NCBI RefSeq assembly: GCF_023715415.1
Contig: NZ_JAMBOB010000001.1
Location: 372,001-436,000 of the forward strand
DNA from: Neobacillus niacini
GTDB lineage: Bacteria; Bacillota; Bacilli; Bacillales; Cytobacillaceae
DNA: 64,000 nucleotides
Direction of reading: 5' to 3'
The notes under the pieces are model-generated. The model did no database searches, had not been told where the DNA came from, and was given only the letters and a program-made list of their open reading frames with translations. Shown piece after piece: positions 46,172-57,074 of this stretch. Position 1 is the first letter of the stretch. The number at the start of each line of letters is the position of its first letter. Made by a program: the position numbers and the translations under genes.

Positions 46172-47884
46172 TTATTTTGTTACAGCATTAACTGCTTCAA
46201 TTACTTGTGACGTTGTTTGCATATTTAAAACCTCAGTGGCGAGCTTCTCCATTTCGGCTTTACTTAACTTTTTAATTTGTGATCGTGCTTTTAAAATAGA
46301 TGTTGCACTCATTGAAAACTCATCTAATCCAAGACCAAGGAGCAGCGGAATTGCTGTTTCGTCTCCAGCCATTTCTCCGCACATTCCAGCCCATTTACCT
46401 TCTGCATGTGCAGCATCTATAACCATCTTCACAAGTCGTAAAATAGACGGGCTATAAGGCTGGTACAGGTAGGATACACGCTGATTCATACGGTCTGCAG
46501 CCATTGTATATTGAATCAAATCATTCGTTCCAATGCTAAAGAAGTCAACCTCTTTAGCGAATTGATCAGCTAAAACAGCAGTTGAAGGAATTTCAACCAT
46601 AATCCCCAGCTCAATACTGTCGGAAACCTTTTGGCCTGCAGAAATAAGCTTTTGTTTTTCATCTTCAAGGATTGCCTTCGCTTCACGGAATTCATCTAAG
46701 GTGGCAATCATCGGGAACATTACCTTTAAGTTACCATAACTACTTGCACGAAGAAGTGCACGAAGCTGGGTACGGAAAATATCCTGTTCCTCCAAGCATA
46801 AACGAATCGCCCGGAATCCTAAAAATGGATTTAGCTCCTTTGGTAATTGAAGATATGGAAGTTCTTTATCTCCGCCGATATCTAAAGTACGAACAACAAC
46901 TGGCTTACCCTTCATACCTTCTAAAACAGCTTTATAGGACTCAAATTGTTCTTCTTCAGTAGGCAGCTGGTCCCTTCCCATATAAAGGAATTCAGTTCTG
47001 TAAAGTCCTACACCTTCTCCACCGTTTTCAATTACTCCCTTTAAGTCATTAGGAGTACCAATATTAGCAGCTAATTCAACATGATGTTCATCCGCTGATA
47101 CCGTTTTTTCATTGACAAGCTTTGCCCATTCGGTTTTCTGAGCTTCATATTGCTGATGAATGTTACGATATTCTTCCACCAGTTCAGGAGTCGGATTTAT
47201 ATGTACTTCACCTTTTAGACCATCGACAATGACTAAATCGCCATTGTTGATATCTTCTGTAGCACTTTTTGTTCCTACTACTGCTGGAATTTCCATGGAA
47301 CGAGCCATAATCGCAGAATGGGAAGTACGTCCGCCAATATCAGTTGTAAATCCTAATACATACTGTCGGTTCAATTGAGCAGTATCGGATGGCGTTAAAT
47401 CCTCTGCCACAATTATTACTTCTTCAGCAATCATACTTGGATTCACTAATTGTACGCCAAGTAAGTGTGACAGAACGCGCTTTGTAACATCACGGATATC
47501 GGCAGCACGTTCCTTCATATACTCATTGTCCATTTGTTCAAACATCATGACAAACATGTCTGCAGTATCTTTCAGAGCAGCTTCTGCATTTACTTTTTCG
47601 GACTTAATCTTATCTTCAATTGGTCCATTTAATTCTGGATCAGTAAGCACAAGTAAATGTGCCTCAAAGATAGCTGCTTTATCCGCACCAAGTTCAACCT
47701 GAGCACGATCTCGAATTGCCTCTAGTTCTGCTTTAGATTTATCTATAGCTTCCTTAAAACGAGATACCTCTGAATCTGCATCCTCTATTGTCTGTTTCTC
47801 AAATGATAAATTTGGTTCTACTAACCGATATGCTTTTGCAATGGCAATGCCATTTGAAGCAGCAATTCCTTGTAAAAATGTCAT
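46172..47884 (-). CDS. ptsI: PTS enzyme I
   Basis: Phosphoenolpyruvate-protein phosphotransferase: takes phosphate from PEP and gives it to HPr for all PTS sugars. 570 residues with N-terminal HPr-binding helices, phosphorylated His189 in [13 protein letters not shown], and the PEP-binding barrel with [20 protein letters not shown] and the active cysteine region [11 protein letters not shown]. Its ATG overlaps the ptsH stop by one base, so translation is coupled. ptsG, upstream of ptsH in B. subtilis, is not adjacent. Confidence 0.98.
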   Translation of the reverse strand: MTFLQGIAASNGIAIAKAYRLVEPNLSFEKQTIEDADSEVSRFKEAIDKSKAELEAIRDRAQVELGADKAAIFEAHLLVLTDPELNGPIEDKIKSEKVNAEAALKDTADMFVMMFEQMDNEYMKERAADIRDVTKRVLSHLLGVQLVNPSMIAEEVIIVAEDLTPSDTAQLNRQYVLGFTTDIGGRTSHSAIMARSMEIPAVVGTKSATEDINNGDLVIVDGLKGEVHINPTPELVEEYRNIHQQYEAQKTEWAKLVNEKTVSADEHHVELAANIGTPNDLKGVIENGGEGVGLYRTEFLYMGRDQLPTEEEQFESYKAVLEGMKGKPVVVRTLDIGGDKELPYLQLPKELNPFLGFRAIRLCLEEQDIFRTQLRALLRASSYGNLKVMFPMIATLDEFREAKAILEDEKQKLISAGQKVSDSIELGIMVEIPSTAVLADQFAKEVDFFSIGTNDLIQYTMAADRMNQRVSYLYQPYSPSILRLVKMVIDAAHAEGKWAGMCGEMAGDETAIPLLLGLGLDEFSMSATSILKARSQIKKLSKAEMEKLATEVLNMQTTSQVIEAVNAVTK

Positions 47885-48150
47885 TACTCAGCCAGTCCTT
47901 CTTTTTTCAATAATTCTTCAAGGCTTCTTAATGCTTCTTCATTATCACTGCCCTCTGCACTAATTGAGATATCTGCTCCCTGGCCAATTCCAAGAGACAT
48001 AACACCCATAATGGATTTCAGGTTAACTTTTTTACCCTTATATTCTAAATTGATTTCTGAATCAAATTTGCTCGCAGTTTGTACAAGCAGGGTTGCAGGT
48101 CTTGCGTGAATCCCTGTATCAGCTGTTACTTTAAATTGTTTTTCTGCCAT
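47884..48150 (-). CDS. ptsH: HPr phosphocarrier protein
   Basis: 88-residue phosphocarrier between EI and the sugar-specific EIIs. His15 in TGIHARPAT is the EI-phosphorylated residue; Ser46 in LKSIMGVMS is the HPr kinase site through which HPr becomes the co-repressor of CcpA. Both are present, so catabolite control through HPr-Ser-P is expected. First gene of ptsHI. Confidence 0.98.
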   Translation of the reverse strand: MAEKQFKVTADTGIHARPATLLVQTASKFDSEINLEYKGKKVNLKSIMGVMSLGIGQGADISISAEGSDNEEALRSLEELLKKEGLAE

Positions 48151-48480
48151 GTTAAATCAAACTCCTTCTCGTTAATGTAAAATGACTCTGGCTATTCCAT
48201 ATCTAACAACATATAGTCAGATAACTATAACTGAACTAATTGTTATATTTTCTCCAAAAGAAAATGAAGTATGTAAACAGCTAGACTCATTTATTTTTTT
48301 GAAATTCATACAATTGCTAGGATAACATTTTCGAACAATACAGACAACATAAAACATTTTATGTAAGCGCATTTAAAAATCGACATCTTGTTTTTTTAAA
48401 AAAGTTCACAAATTTGACATAATTTATTCCAATTTTTATAAAAAGAAAAAGCTGACTATTTAGGCAGCTTTTTCGTTCGT
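48151..48480. other. 330-base region between glpD and ptsH
   Basis: Holds the glpD terminator at its right end and the ptsH promoter and leader at the left. A weak cre-like TGTAAGCGCATTTA lies at 48362-48375, about 210 bases before ptsH. No antiterminator hairpin like that of ptsG and no open frame with a ribosome site are seen. Confidence 0.5.
48446..48473 (-). terminator. terminator after glpD
   Basis: GAAAAAGCTG/CAGCTTTTTC stem followed by a T-rich tract on the minus strand. Confidence 0.88.
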
Positions 48481-50136
48481 TCAATTTACAGTGCCAGTTG
48501 CAATCTTCAGAGCGGTTTCTAATTCTTCTGTGTGAAATTCTTTGGTAATGTCATTCCATTTTAATTTTTCAGCCATATACTCAATTACTGGTCTTTTATA
48601 GTTATGGACAGAATGAATGTTAAATAAGACAGCCCCAGTTCTTCTAGTAAAGAAATCTATTGGAGTTGCTGCCATTTCACATTGAATCGAATAAACGAGC
48701 TTTGCAAACAGCTGGATTGGAATACCGTATTTTTTCGCATCAATTTGATTCTCAAATAGTACTTCATAAACCTGATCAACATTGGAACCATACATAGTAG
48801 CTAACTGCTCTGAATCTTCTAAAGTTAGCCCATTTTCGATACCTTTAGCTGTTTTTTCTCTACAAAAAGCAGAATAATGGTGTGAACCTCCCACATGACC
48901 GCCGGAGATAGGCAATTTTTTTGTAATACAGTTTTGAAAATTGGTGCTATGTTCCTTACCCAGACTTACTAATACTGTGTCAACTATGGCTTCTGCCATT
49001 TTTCGATAACCCGTTAATTTTCCACCAGCTATCGTAAGCAAACCAGTTTTTGACTGCCATATTTCATCCTTTCGTGATATTTCCGATGCCTTCTTTCCTT
49101 CCTCATAAATGAGCGGACGTAACCCTGCCCAGCTTGACTCAATGTCAGCTTCGTCAATTCCCACCTCAGGAAACATGAATTGAATGGCTTTGATTAAATA
49201 GTCTCGATCGTTCTTAGTAATGAATGGCTGGTGCTTATCTTGATTATAAAAAGTATCTGTTGTGCCAACATATGTTTTTCCCCCACGAGGAATTGCGAAT
49301 ACCATCCTTCCACCTGGGGTGTCAAAATATATGGATTGCTTTAAGGGGAAACGGCTTTGATCTATTACAAGATGGACCCCTTTGGTTAATTGCAAGGTTT
49401 TCCCATTTTCAGAATGATCAAGTTCACGCACTTCCTCCACCCAAGGGCCCGCAGCATTAATAATTTTTTTAGCATTAATCTGATATTTTTCTCCTGTTAA
49501 CTGATCCTCAACAACAACACCGGCAACCATTAGGTTTTTATAAACAAAGTTAATGACCTTTGTATAATTTATTGGTGCTGCACCAAAACGATATGCTTCT
49601 TTCATTATTTCAATGGTCAAACGGGCATCATCCGTACGATATTCAACATAGTAGCCGCTCCCTATTAATCCTTCTTTCTTTAATAAAGGTGCTTTTTCTA
49701 ATGTTTGTTCCCTTGTTAACATGGTCCTTCGCTCTATTCTCTTTACTCCTGCAAGATAATCATAAATTCTTAACCCAATTGATGTGCTCAGCCTTCCAAA
49801 GGTTCCATCTTTATAAATCGGAAGTAACATCCATACAGGTTTTGTTACATGAGGACCATTTTCATAAACAATCGCTCTCTCTTTACCCACTTCAGAAACC
49901 ATTTTTACTTCAAATTGTTTTAAATAACGAAGTCCGCCATGAATTAACTTGGTGGATCGGCTTGATGTTCCAGCAGCAAAATCCTGCATTTCAACTAGTG
50001 CTGTTTTCATGCCTCTAGTTGCAGCATCCAGTGTAATCCCTGCACCAGTAATCCCCCCGCCAATAACTAGAACATCAAATTCTTTATTTTTCAGGCTATC
50101 AATCATTTTATTTCTATTTATGTTAGAAAACTTCAT
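48481..50136 (-). CDS. glpD: aerobic glycerol-3-phosphate dehydrogenase
   Basis: FAD enzyme at the inner membrane face that oxidises glycerol-3-phosphate to dihydroxyacetone phosphate. 551 residues: FAD motif [19 protein letters not shown] near the start, [16 protein letters not shown] near residue 65, and the C-terminal helical domain with [16 protein letters not shown] at 50136 lies seven bases after AGGAGG. The frame stays open to 50277, but those 47 codons run through an intergenic repeat and are not part of the protein. It follows glpK. Confidence 0.96.
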   Translation of the reverse strand: MKFSNINRNKMIDSLKNKEFDVLVIGGGITGAGITLDAATRGMKTALVEMQDFAAGTSSRSTKLIHGGLRYLKQFEVKMVSEVGKERAIVYENGPHVTKPVWMLLPIYKDGTFGRLSTSIGLRIYDYLAGVKRIERRTMLTREQTLEKAPLLKKEGLIGSGYYVEYRTDDARLTIEIMKEAYRFGAAPINYTKVINFVYKNLMVAGVVVEDQLTGEKYQINAKKIINAAGPWVEEVRELDHSENGKTLQLTKGVHLVIDQSRFPLKQSIYFDTPGGRMVFAIPRGGKTYVGTTDTFYNQDKHQPFITKNDRDYLIKAIQFMFPEVGIDEADIESSWAGLRPLIYEEGKKASEISRKDEIWQSKTGLLTIAGGKLTGYRKMAEAIVDTVLVSLGKEHSTNFQNCITKKLPISGGHVGGSHHYSAFCREKTAKGIENGLTLEDSEQLATMYGSNVDQVYEVLFENQIDAKKYGIPIQLFAKLVYSIQCEMAATPIDFFTRRTGAVLFNIHSVHNYKRPVIEYMAEKLKWNDITKEFHTEELETALKIATGTVN

Positions 50137-50176
50137 CTCTTTTCCTCCTAAATAGAAAAAGACCTTCATTTTATTA

Positions 50177-50363
50177 GGCTGTGTTAAACTTGGCTGTTGA
50201 TTTGCGCTCCAGGGCGCTATGCTTTCCGCGGGCTCACCCGTGAGCCTCCTCGCAGCTTCGCTCCTGCGGGGTCTCACTCACCTCGTTCATCCCGCAGGAG
50301 TCAAGCGCCCTTCCGCTCCAATCAACAGGTTCCAAAAATAAAACAGTATCCTTTAACACAGCC
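50177..50363. repeat. structured MITE-like repeat, copy 1
   Basis: 187 bp filling the glpK-glpD gap. Ends GGCTGTGTTAAA and TTTAACACAGCC are perfect inverted repeats; inside are nested arms AGGGCGCT/AGCGCCCT, hairpin GGCTCAC/GTGAGCC, and CTCCTGCGGG/CCCGCAGGAG. Near-identical flanks TTTTATTA and TTTTATTT could be an 8-bp target duplication. A second copy is at 52572-52754. No coding capacity. Confidence 0.9.
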
Positions 50364-50365
50364 TT

Positions 50366-51892
<1,527 letters not shown>

Positions 51893-51920
51893 TTAATAAA
51901 ACAAGGTGGATCATTAATAT

Positions 51921-52115
51921 TTAGCTTCTAGGCTCCTCCAAATATTGATATAATACATCTCCTCCCCGTTGACCTATGCCGCGAAAATGTTTAAAGTCAT
52001 CCCTTTTAACAAGGAATTGTCGAAAATCCATAAATTCCTCCTTCTTAACATAGTATTCTGAAAGTTCACCTGACTTTAGTTTTTCTAAGATATCCTTCAC
52101 ATAATGTTCCTGCAT
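51921..52115 (-). CDS. small hypothetical protein upstream of glpK
   Basis: 64 residues, charged and mostly helical at the N-terminus (HYVKDILEKLKSGELSEYY) with a Gly/Arg-containing C-terminal part. I do not recognise it. ATG has GAGGTGAGG upstream and a near-consensus promoter at 52138-52166 drives it; glpK follows 64 bases later on the same strand, so it may lead the glp transcript. Confidence 0.7.
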   Translation of the reverse strand: MQEHYVKDILEKLKSGELSEYYVKKEEFMDFRQFLVKRDDFKHFRGIGQRGGDVLYQYLEEPRS

Positions 52116-52137
52116 TCTTCCTCACCTCTATTACAAT

Positions 52138-52166
52138 TTTATAGTAAGATTCAAGCTAATAGTCAA
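52138..52166 (-). promoter_or_regulatory. SigA promoter of the small gene / glpK-glpD
   Basis: Minus-strand TTGACT (52166-52161), a 17-base spacer and TATAAA (52143-52138), about 20 bases before the small gene's ATG. Confidence 0.72.
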
Positions 52167-52203
52167 TAATTGACCCTTATTCCGTTGAAAATAAGGCAAA
52201 TAA

Positions 52204-52217
52204 TGAAAACGATTGCA
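52204..52217. promoter_or_regulatory. cre site (CcpA) upstream of the glp unit and ykvS
   Basis: TGAAAACGATTGCA matches TGNAANCGNTNNCA at every fixed position. It lies about 38 bases upstream of the -35 box of the glp-side promoter and about 120 bases before ykvS. Carbon repression of glycerol genes is expected; which promoter it acts on is not decided. Confidence 0.6.
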
Positions 52218-52335
52218 TTTTTTACTAACAATTAACAAAATTATCAAATAAAACCCTTTACGAAACTATAAAAGTAGTGCAAACTGTTATGTAAATAAGT
52301 ATATACAATTTGTCAAGTAAAGGAGAGAGAGACTA

Positions 52336-52524
52336 ATGAAAAAAGCAGAAGTTGGAAATATCATTGAATTCCGCGGTGGATTAAAAGGGATTGTAGAAAA
52401 GGTAAATGAAAATTCTGTCATAGTCGACCTGACATTAATGGATAATTACCGAGATCTAGAATTGGATCAGCGGACTGTTGTAAATCATAAAAATTATAAG
52501 ATTGTAAAAGAAAGCGCTTATTAA
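52336..52524 (+). CDS. ykvS: YkvS, DUF2187 family KOW-like protein
   Basis: 62-residue small beta-barrel-type protein (KAEVGNIIEFRGGLKGIVEK, then VIVDLTLMDNYRDLEL), very similar to B. subtilis YkvS of the DUF2187 family. The fold resembles KOW/SH3-like small barrels; function unknown. ATG follows AAAGGAGAGAG. Monocistronic with a terminator, after which repeat copy 2 is inserted. Confidence 0.9.
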   Translation: MKKAEVGNIIEFRGGLKGIVEKVNENSVIVDLTLMDNYRDLELDQRTVVNHKNYKIVKESAY

Positions 52525-52543
52525 ATTAATAGCTTTATAGATT

Positions 52544-52570
52544 AGGCAGCCAATGGGCTGCCTTTTTATT
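52544..52570 (+). terminator. terminator after ykvS
   Basis: AGGCAGCC/GGCTGCCT stem with loop AATG and TTTTATTT. Repeat copy 2 begins right after its T-run. Confidence 0.88.
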
Positions 52571-52571
52571 T

Positions 52572-52754
52572 GCCTGTGTTAAACTAGGCTGTTGATTTAC
52601 GCTCCAGGCGCTATGCTTTCCGCGGGCTCGCCCGTGAGCCTCCTCGCAGCTTCGCTCCTGCGGGGTCTCACTCAGCTCGTTCATCCCGCAGGAGTCAAGC
52701 GCCTTCCGCTCCAATCAACAGGTTCTAAAATCAACAGTATCCTTTAACACAGCC
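52572..52754. repeat. structured MITE-like repeat, copy 2
   Basis: 183 bp, about 95% identical to copy 1 by eye, with the same arms and ends (one mismatch in the left terminus). The flanks on both sides read TTTTATTT. Relative to copy 1 one G is missing in the left stem arm and one C in the right arm, so pairing is kept. Confidence 0.9.
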
Positions 52755-52756
52755 TT

Positions 52757-52876
52757 TTATTTATCCTGTCCAGCTTCTTTTAGCAGTTGGTCTTTTGTTT
52801 TTACTTTTCCATGTGGATTTTGGTCTTGTTTACGAACTGTCCATTCCCGCTCTTGTTGACTTTTAGATTTGCTCAT
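52757..52876 (-). CDS. 39-residue basic protein (DUF6254-like)
   Basis: Too short for routine gene calling. MSKSKSQQEREWTVRKQDQN is followed by PHGKVKTKDQLLKEAGQDK. ATG at 52876 has a perfect AAAGGAGG upstream at good spacing. The pattern resembles a family of tiny Bacillus proteins I recall as DUF6254; function unknown. Repeat copy 2 ends two bases from its stop codon, so its natural terminator may have been displaced. Confidence 0.75.
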   Translation of the reverse strand: MSKSKSQQEREWTVRKQDQNPHGKVKTKDQLLKEAGQDK

Positions 52877-53026
52877 CGTCCTTCCTCCTTTCCATTCACC
52901 TTACTATTTTTTTCAATTTCTTCAATCTTATTAGTGAAATCGGTCAAAAGTGTGATGCAATCATTTCCTTTCACAATTCTTTTTTGTTAAAATAAATTTT
53001 ATTGTTAGAAAGGAGGTAATAAATAC

Positions 53027-53638
53027 TTGAAGAATCGCTATTTTGATCTTCGGCTGGTCACTGGGTTAATCATTTCCCACGCACTTATGTATTTCACTTT
53101 TCATGATCGGGCAATTTTCTGGTATATTTTTACTGGATCGCTCCTTATTTTAATCACTTATGCGATGTTTCAGGAAGCTGTGGATGATGAAGCATCCTTT
53201 TTTACATATCTTTTTATAGGTACTGTATCAGGATTAATCCTCTATTTCGTATTTTGGCTGGGGATTCAAGCCTTTGACCTTCTTAATCTGCCTTTTGGAA
53301 AAAGCGTTAATAAACTTTATCGCTGGTTTGCTCCTGAATTATTTTGGCAATATCTCGCACTAATCTTAGTGGCAGCTCCTGGTGAAGAACTCTTTTGGCG
53401 AGGTTTTGTTCAAAAGCGACTGCTTCACCACTTCAGACCATTAGCGAGTATTTTCATTGGTGCGCTGCTTTATGCTACCGTTCATGTTTATTCAGGTACA
53501 CTAATCTTAATGCTTGCTGCATTCCTCTCTGGCCTTATGTGGGGTGCACTTTATCTATGGAAGAGAAGCATGCCCTTAGTCATTGTTTCTCATATTGTTT
53601 TTGATTTAATGATTTTTATTATTCTTCCGTTAAAATAG
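53027..53638 (+). CDS. CPBP family intramembrane metalloprotease
   Basis: 203 residues with about six transmembrane segments. The CPBP/CAAX-protease signature is present: EELFWRGFVQKRL (EExxxR motif, residues about 121-133), then a histidine in ATVHVYSG and an asparagine/histidine region SHIVFDLM. Family members cleave CAAX proteins in eukaryotes and, in bacteria, act in bacteriocin self-immunity or membrane proteolysis; the substrate here is unknown. The start is TTG at 53027 after AAAGGAGG. Confidence 0.87.
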   Translation: MKNRYFDLRLVTGLIISHALMYFTFHDRAIFWYIFTGSLLILITYAMFQEAVDDEASFFTYLFIGTVSGLILYFVFWLGIQAFDLLNLPFGKSVNKLYRWFAPELFWQYLALILVAAPGEELFWRGFVQKRLLHHFRPLASIFIGALLYATVHVYSGTLILMLAAFLSGLMWGALYLWKRSMPLVIVSHIVFDLMIFIILPLK

Positions 53639-53679
53639 GAAAAGCATCGTCTAAATGAATGGACTCTGCTTTTCCTATT
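53634..53679. terminator. bidirectional terminator, CPBP gene / ykvI
   Basis: A 13-bp perfect stem AATAGGAAAAGCA/TGCTTTTCCTATT with a 20-base loop between converging genes. Confidence 0.8.
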
Positions 53680-53680
53680 T

Positions 53681-54733
53681 TTATGATTTATTAACTTTAT
53701 CGTTTAGAGGCTTCATCCATAAAAGGACAAAAAAGATAAGACTAATATAGCCAAACAATGGGTAAAGATTGGACAAAAGTTTACTATAATCAATAAGACT
53801 GATGATATAAGAAACAATAAAGATAAATGAAATGGTAATCAAAGTTGGTACATTAATAAATTGCTTTATCTGACGATCGAGTCCAAAAACATTTCCAATG
53901 ACTGAAGTGAAGATTTCCCCATAAATAACCAGGACAAATATCCAATAAAAAAAAGGTGCTGTCTGTTTCATAATTATTGCCATTGGTATCTCATAAATTT
54001 CAAAGTTTGGCAGCATAATCAAGGTGAAATGGCTTGAGATTAAAATAACAGTTAATGCTGTCCCTCCTAAAATCCCTCCCCATTTGATGGTCCAATCATC
54101 CTTTATTTCATTTGCAATCGGAACGAGCACAGCTTGTGCCAAAGCAAGGTTCAAAGCTGTATAAGAAAAAGGTGCTAAAATACTTTTCCAGCCATCTTCA
54201 GCATGTGGTACAAATAATAAGTGATTCAAAAAATCTGCCTGTTTAATAGAAAGTGTCATTAACATTAAACTGAAGCAAATCATGATGGGAACCACAAATG
54301 AATTGACCGCGAATAGCCCCTTTGTACCCACAAGCATAACTAAAAAAGATAAAAAAATAGTTATAAACACACCTAAATTCTTTGAGAGGCCTAATTGTTC
54401 CTCAAACACCGCTCCTGCACCTGCAAGCATTACTGCACATACTCCTAAAAGCATAAAAAGCATGATTATATTAATACCCCTGCCTGCCCATTTCCCAAAC
54501 AAGTGTACATTAAATTCCTGATAGGAAACCGCATTTATCCGAGCAGCAATTCTCATCAACTTTGACCCTAAGACGATAAGGAGGTAACCGCTCAGTAAAA
54601 TACTTAAAAATCCAATGAAACCAAACCGTGAGAAAAACTCAACGATTTCTCTTCCTGTAGCAAATCCCGCACCGACGACTGTGCCTACATAGACTGCCGC
54701 GATTTGGAAAGCTTCTGACCAATTTCTTTTCAA
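53681..54733 (-). CDS. ykvI: YkvI-like membrane transporter
   Basis: 350 residues with about ten transmembrane segments. The N-terminal GTVVGAGFATGREIVEFF is the unwound-helix pattern of LeuT-fold amino acid transporters, and the protein corresponds to B. subtilis YkvI. Substrate unknown. ATG at 54733 follows AGGGGGAGATGAG. Divergent from clpE, as its neighbour in B. subtilis. Confidence 0.85.
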   Translation of the reverse strand: MKRNWSEAFQIAAVYVGTVVGAGFATGREIVEFFSRFGFIGFLSILLSGYLLIVLGSKLMRIAARINAVSYQEFNVHLFGKWAGRGINIIMLFMLLGVCAVMLAGAGAVFEEQLGLSKNLGVFITIFLSFLVMLVGTKGLFAVNSFVVPIMICFSLMLMTLSIKQADFLNHLLFVPHAEDGWKSILAPFSYTALNLALAQAVLVPIANEIKDDWTIKWGGILGGTALTVILISSHFTLIMLPNFEIYEIPMAIIMKQTAPFFYWIFVLVIYGEIFTSVIGNVFGLDRQIKQFINVPTLITISFIFIVSYIISLIDYSKLLSNLYPLFGYISLIFFVLLWMKPLNDKVNKS

Positions 54734-54839
54734 CTCATCTCCCCCTTAAATAGAATATATGACCAATGGGACAAACAAAGACGAGCTTTTTTTAATGAGT
54801 TCAATTTCCATGTTGAAAAAATTACCATAAGCAGGATGC

Positions 54840-54868
54840 TTGAAAGTCAAAAAAGGTCAAAGTATACT
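54840..54868 (+). promoter_or_regulatory. SigA promoter of clpE
   Basis: TTGAAA (54840-54845), a 17-base spacer and TATACT (54863-54868), 55 bases before the start codon. Confidence 0.85.
54845..54861 (+). promoter_or_regulatory. CtsR operator 1 of clpE
   Basis: Tandem heptads AGTCAAA-AAA-GGTCAAA, matching the CtsR consensus RGTCAAANANRGTCAAA. It fills the space between the -35 and -10 boxes. Confidence 0.92.
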
Positions 54869-54878
54869 ATATGCATAA

Positions 54879-54895
54879 GGTCAAATATAGTCAAA
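54879..54895 (+). promoter_or_regulatory. CtsR operator 2 of clpE
   Basis: Second tandem heptad GGTCAAA-TAT-AGTCAAA just downstream of the predicted transcription start; starts 34 bases after operator 1. Multiple CtsR sites are typical of clpE. Confidence 0.9.
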
Positions 54896-54922
54896 GTCAA
54901 ATCTTTAAGGAGGTTTTATTTT

Positions 54923-57073
54923 ATGCTTTGTCAATTGTGTAAAGAAAACCAAGCCACTGTTCAATTAAGACTAAACATTAATGGAGCTCACAGTGATTTG
55001 AAACTGTGTCATGAATGTTACGCAGCCAATAAAAGTAAAATCAGCACTGGGTTAACTCCTAATATGAGTTCCTTTCCTGGTTTTCCATTAGAGGACCTAT
55101 TTTTAAATATGAAGGCTAGTGAAACAATCCAGCCAAAGAGCCAGAAACAGGCTTCCGTGCGTAATGGTGGTGACATTATTGATAAATTTGGTCGTAATTT
55201 AACCCATATGGCCAAAGCAGGTCTAATTGATCCTGTCATTGGTCGTGATGAAGAGGTTAAAAGGATTATTGAAATAGTAAATCGCCGCAATAAAAATAAC
55301 CCAGTACTAATTGGTGAACCAGGTGTCGGGAAAACTGCTATCGCTGAAGGGTTGGCAATGAAAATTGTTGATGGACAGGTTCCTGCTAAATTAAAAAATA
55401 AAGAAGTATTTTTACTAGATGTTGCTTCTTTGGTCGCCAACACTGGTATTCGGGGTCAGTTTGAAGAAAGAATGAAGCAATTGATTACAGAATTACAGGA
55501 GCGAAAAAATATCATCCTATTCATTGATGAGATTCATCTCCTAGTGGGGGCTGGTTCAGCAGAAGGTTCTATGGACGCTGGAAATATCTTAAAACCAGCT
55601 CTCGCACGCGGTGAGCTTCAACTGGTTGGTGCAACTACTTTGAAGGAATATCGTTACATTGAAAAAGATGCTGCCCTAGAACGTCGTTTCCAACCCGTAC
55701 AGGTTGCCGAACCAACACCCGAAGCAGCCATTGAAATCTTAAAAGGAATTAAGAAAAAATATGAGGACTTTCATGAAGTAACCTATTCAGATGCTGCACT
55801 GAAAGCATGTGTTCAGTTGTCACACCGTTATATCCAGGACCGTTTCTTACCGGATAAAGCTATCGATTTATTAGACGAAGCAGGGTCTAAATTAAATCTA
55901 ACTTCAGATGGTAATAGCAAAGAGCAGATTGAGAACACATTAAAAGAAATTGCGCTTCAAAAAGATTCGGCTCTTAAGAATGAAAACTATGAATTTGCAG
56001 CTACACTCCGAGACGAGGAAGCCAAGCTGGAAAAATCATTAAATAAAACATCAAAATTCAATAGACCAGTTATCGAGCTAACACATATTCAAGAAATTAT
56101 TGAACAAAAAACCGGTATACCTGTTGGTAAATTACAAGAAGATGAGCAGCAAAAGATGAAGTATCTACAAGATAGCTTAAATACAAAAGTCATCGGTCAG
56201 AAAAAAGCTGTTGAAAAGGTTGCAAAAGCCATAAGAAGAAGCCGTGCCGGCTTAAAATCCAAGAATCGTCCGATTGGCTCTTTCCTTTTTGTCGGTCCAA
56301 CAGGAGTTGGTAAAACAGAGCTATCTAAAACACTCGCGGAAGAATTATTTGGTTCAACTGAGGCAATGATTCGACTCGATATGAGTGAGTACATGGAAAA
56401 ACACAGCATTTCGAAACTAATTGGTTCACCGCCAGGCTATCTAGGTCATGATGAAGCAGGGCAATTAACTGAAAAGGTACGCAGGAATCCCTACAGCATT
56501 ATTTTGTTGGATGAAATTGAGAAAGCCCATCCAGATGTCCAGCATATGTTTTTGCAGATTCTTGAGGACGGACGACTAACTGACAGTCAAGGAAGAACCG
56601 TCAGCTTTAAGGATTCAGTTATTATCATGACAAGCAATGCTGGGGTTGGACACAAAACGATTCATGTTGGTTTCGGTACGAATGAAGCGATTGAAGAAGC
56701 TTCTATCTTAGATTCACTGGGCAGCTTCTTCAAGCCAGAATTTTTAAATCGTTTTGATAGTATTATTGAATTTAACTCACTTGAAAAAGAACATATCATG
56801 CAGATTGCTGATTTAATGATACACGATTTACAGGAAACCCTAAAAGAGCAAAATATTGAATTTACGATTACACTAGAAGCAAAGGAAAAACTAGCAGAGC
56901 TAGGCTATCATCCAGCATTTGGTGCACGCCCGCTCCGTAGAGTAATCCAAGAGCAAATAGAAGATAAAATCGCGGACTTTATACTGGACCAGCCAAAGGC
57001 AGATTATTTATCCGCAGTCATCGAAGACGGCCTTCTGAAGGTGACTACAGAAAACCTAAAAGTTATTCAATAG
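54923..57073 (+). CDS. clpE: ATP-dependent Clp protease ATPase ClpE
   Basis: Heat-inducible Hsp100 unfoldase that works with ClpP and takes part in CtsR degradation. 716 residues: N-terminal zinc finger (Cys3, Cys6, Cys29, Cys32), Asn/Met-rich linker, first AAA+ domain with GEPGVGKT, a UVR-type coiled coil near ENYEFAATLRDEEAKLEK, second AAA+ domain with GPTGVGKT and LLDEIEKAHP, and the C-terminal D2 small domain with GARPLRRVIQ. ATG at 54923 has AAGGAGG upstream; the frame open to 54836 covers the promoter and operators and is rejected. Confidence 0.97.
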   Translation: MLCQLCKENQATVQLRLNINGAHSDLKLCHECYAANKSKISTGLTPNMSSFPGFPLEDLFLNMKASETIQPKSQKQASVRNGGDIIDKFGRNLTHMAKAGLIDPVIGRDEEVKRIIEIVNRRNKNNPVLIGEPGVGKTAIAEGLAMKIVDGQVPAKLKNKEVFLLDVASLVANTGIRGQFEERMKQLITELQERKNIILFIDEIHLLVGAGSAEGSMDAGNILKPALARGELQLVGATTLKEYRYIEKDAALERRFQPVQVAEPTPEAAIEILKGIKKKYEDFHEVTYSDAALKACVQLSHRYIQDRFLPDKAIDLLDEAGSKLNLTSDGNSKEQIENTLKEIALQKDSALKNENYEFAATLRDEEAKLEKSLNKTSKFNRPVIELTHIQEIIEQKTGIPVGKLQEDEQQKMKYLQDSLNTKVIGQKKAVEKVAKAIRRSRAGLKSKNRPIGSFLFVGPTGVGKTELSKTLAEELFGSTEAMIRLDMSEYMEKHSISKLIGSPPGYLGHDEAGQLTEKVRRNPYSIILLDEIEKAHPDVQHMFLQILEDGRLTDSQGRTVSFKDSVIIMTSNAGVGHKTIHVGFGTNEAIEEASILDSLGSFFKPEFLNRFDSIIEFNSLEKEHIMQIADLMIHDLQETLKEQNIEFTITLEAKEKLAELGYHPAFGARPLRRVIQEQIEDKIADFILDQPKADYLSAVIEDGLLKVTTENLKVIQ

Positions 57074-57074
57074 G

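Noticed and set aside
48362..48375. cre site for ptsHI
   Set aside because: TGTAAGCGCATTTA lacks two conserved positions and lies about 210 bases upstream; too weak to call as a feature.
50137..50277. N-terminal extension of GlpD by 47 residues
   Set aside because: It is encoded by the intergenic repeat and a spacer; a perfect AGGAGG sits before the internal ATG at 50136, where GlpD homology begins.
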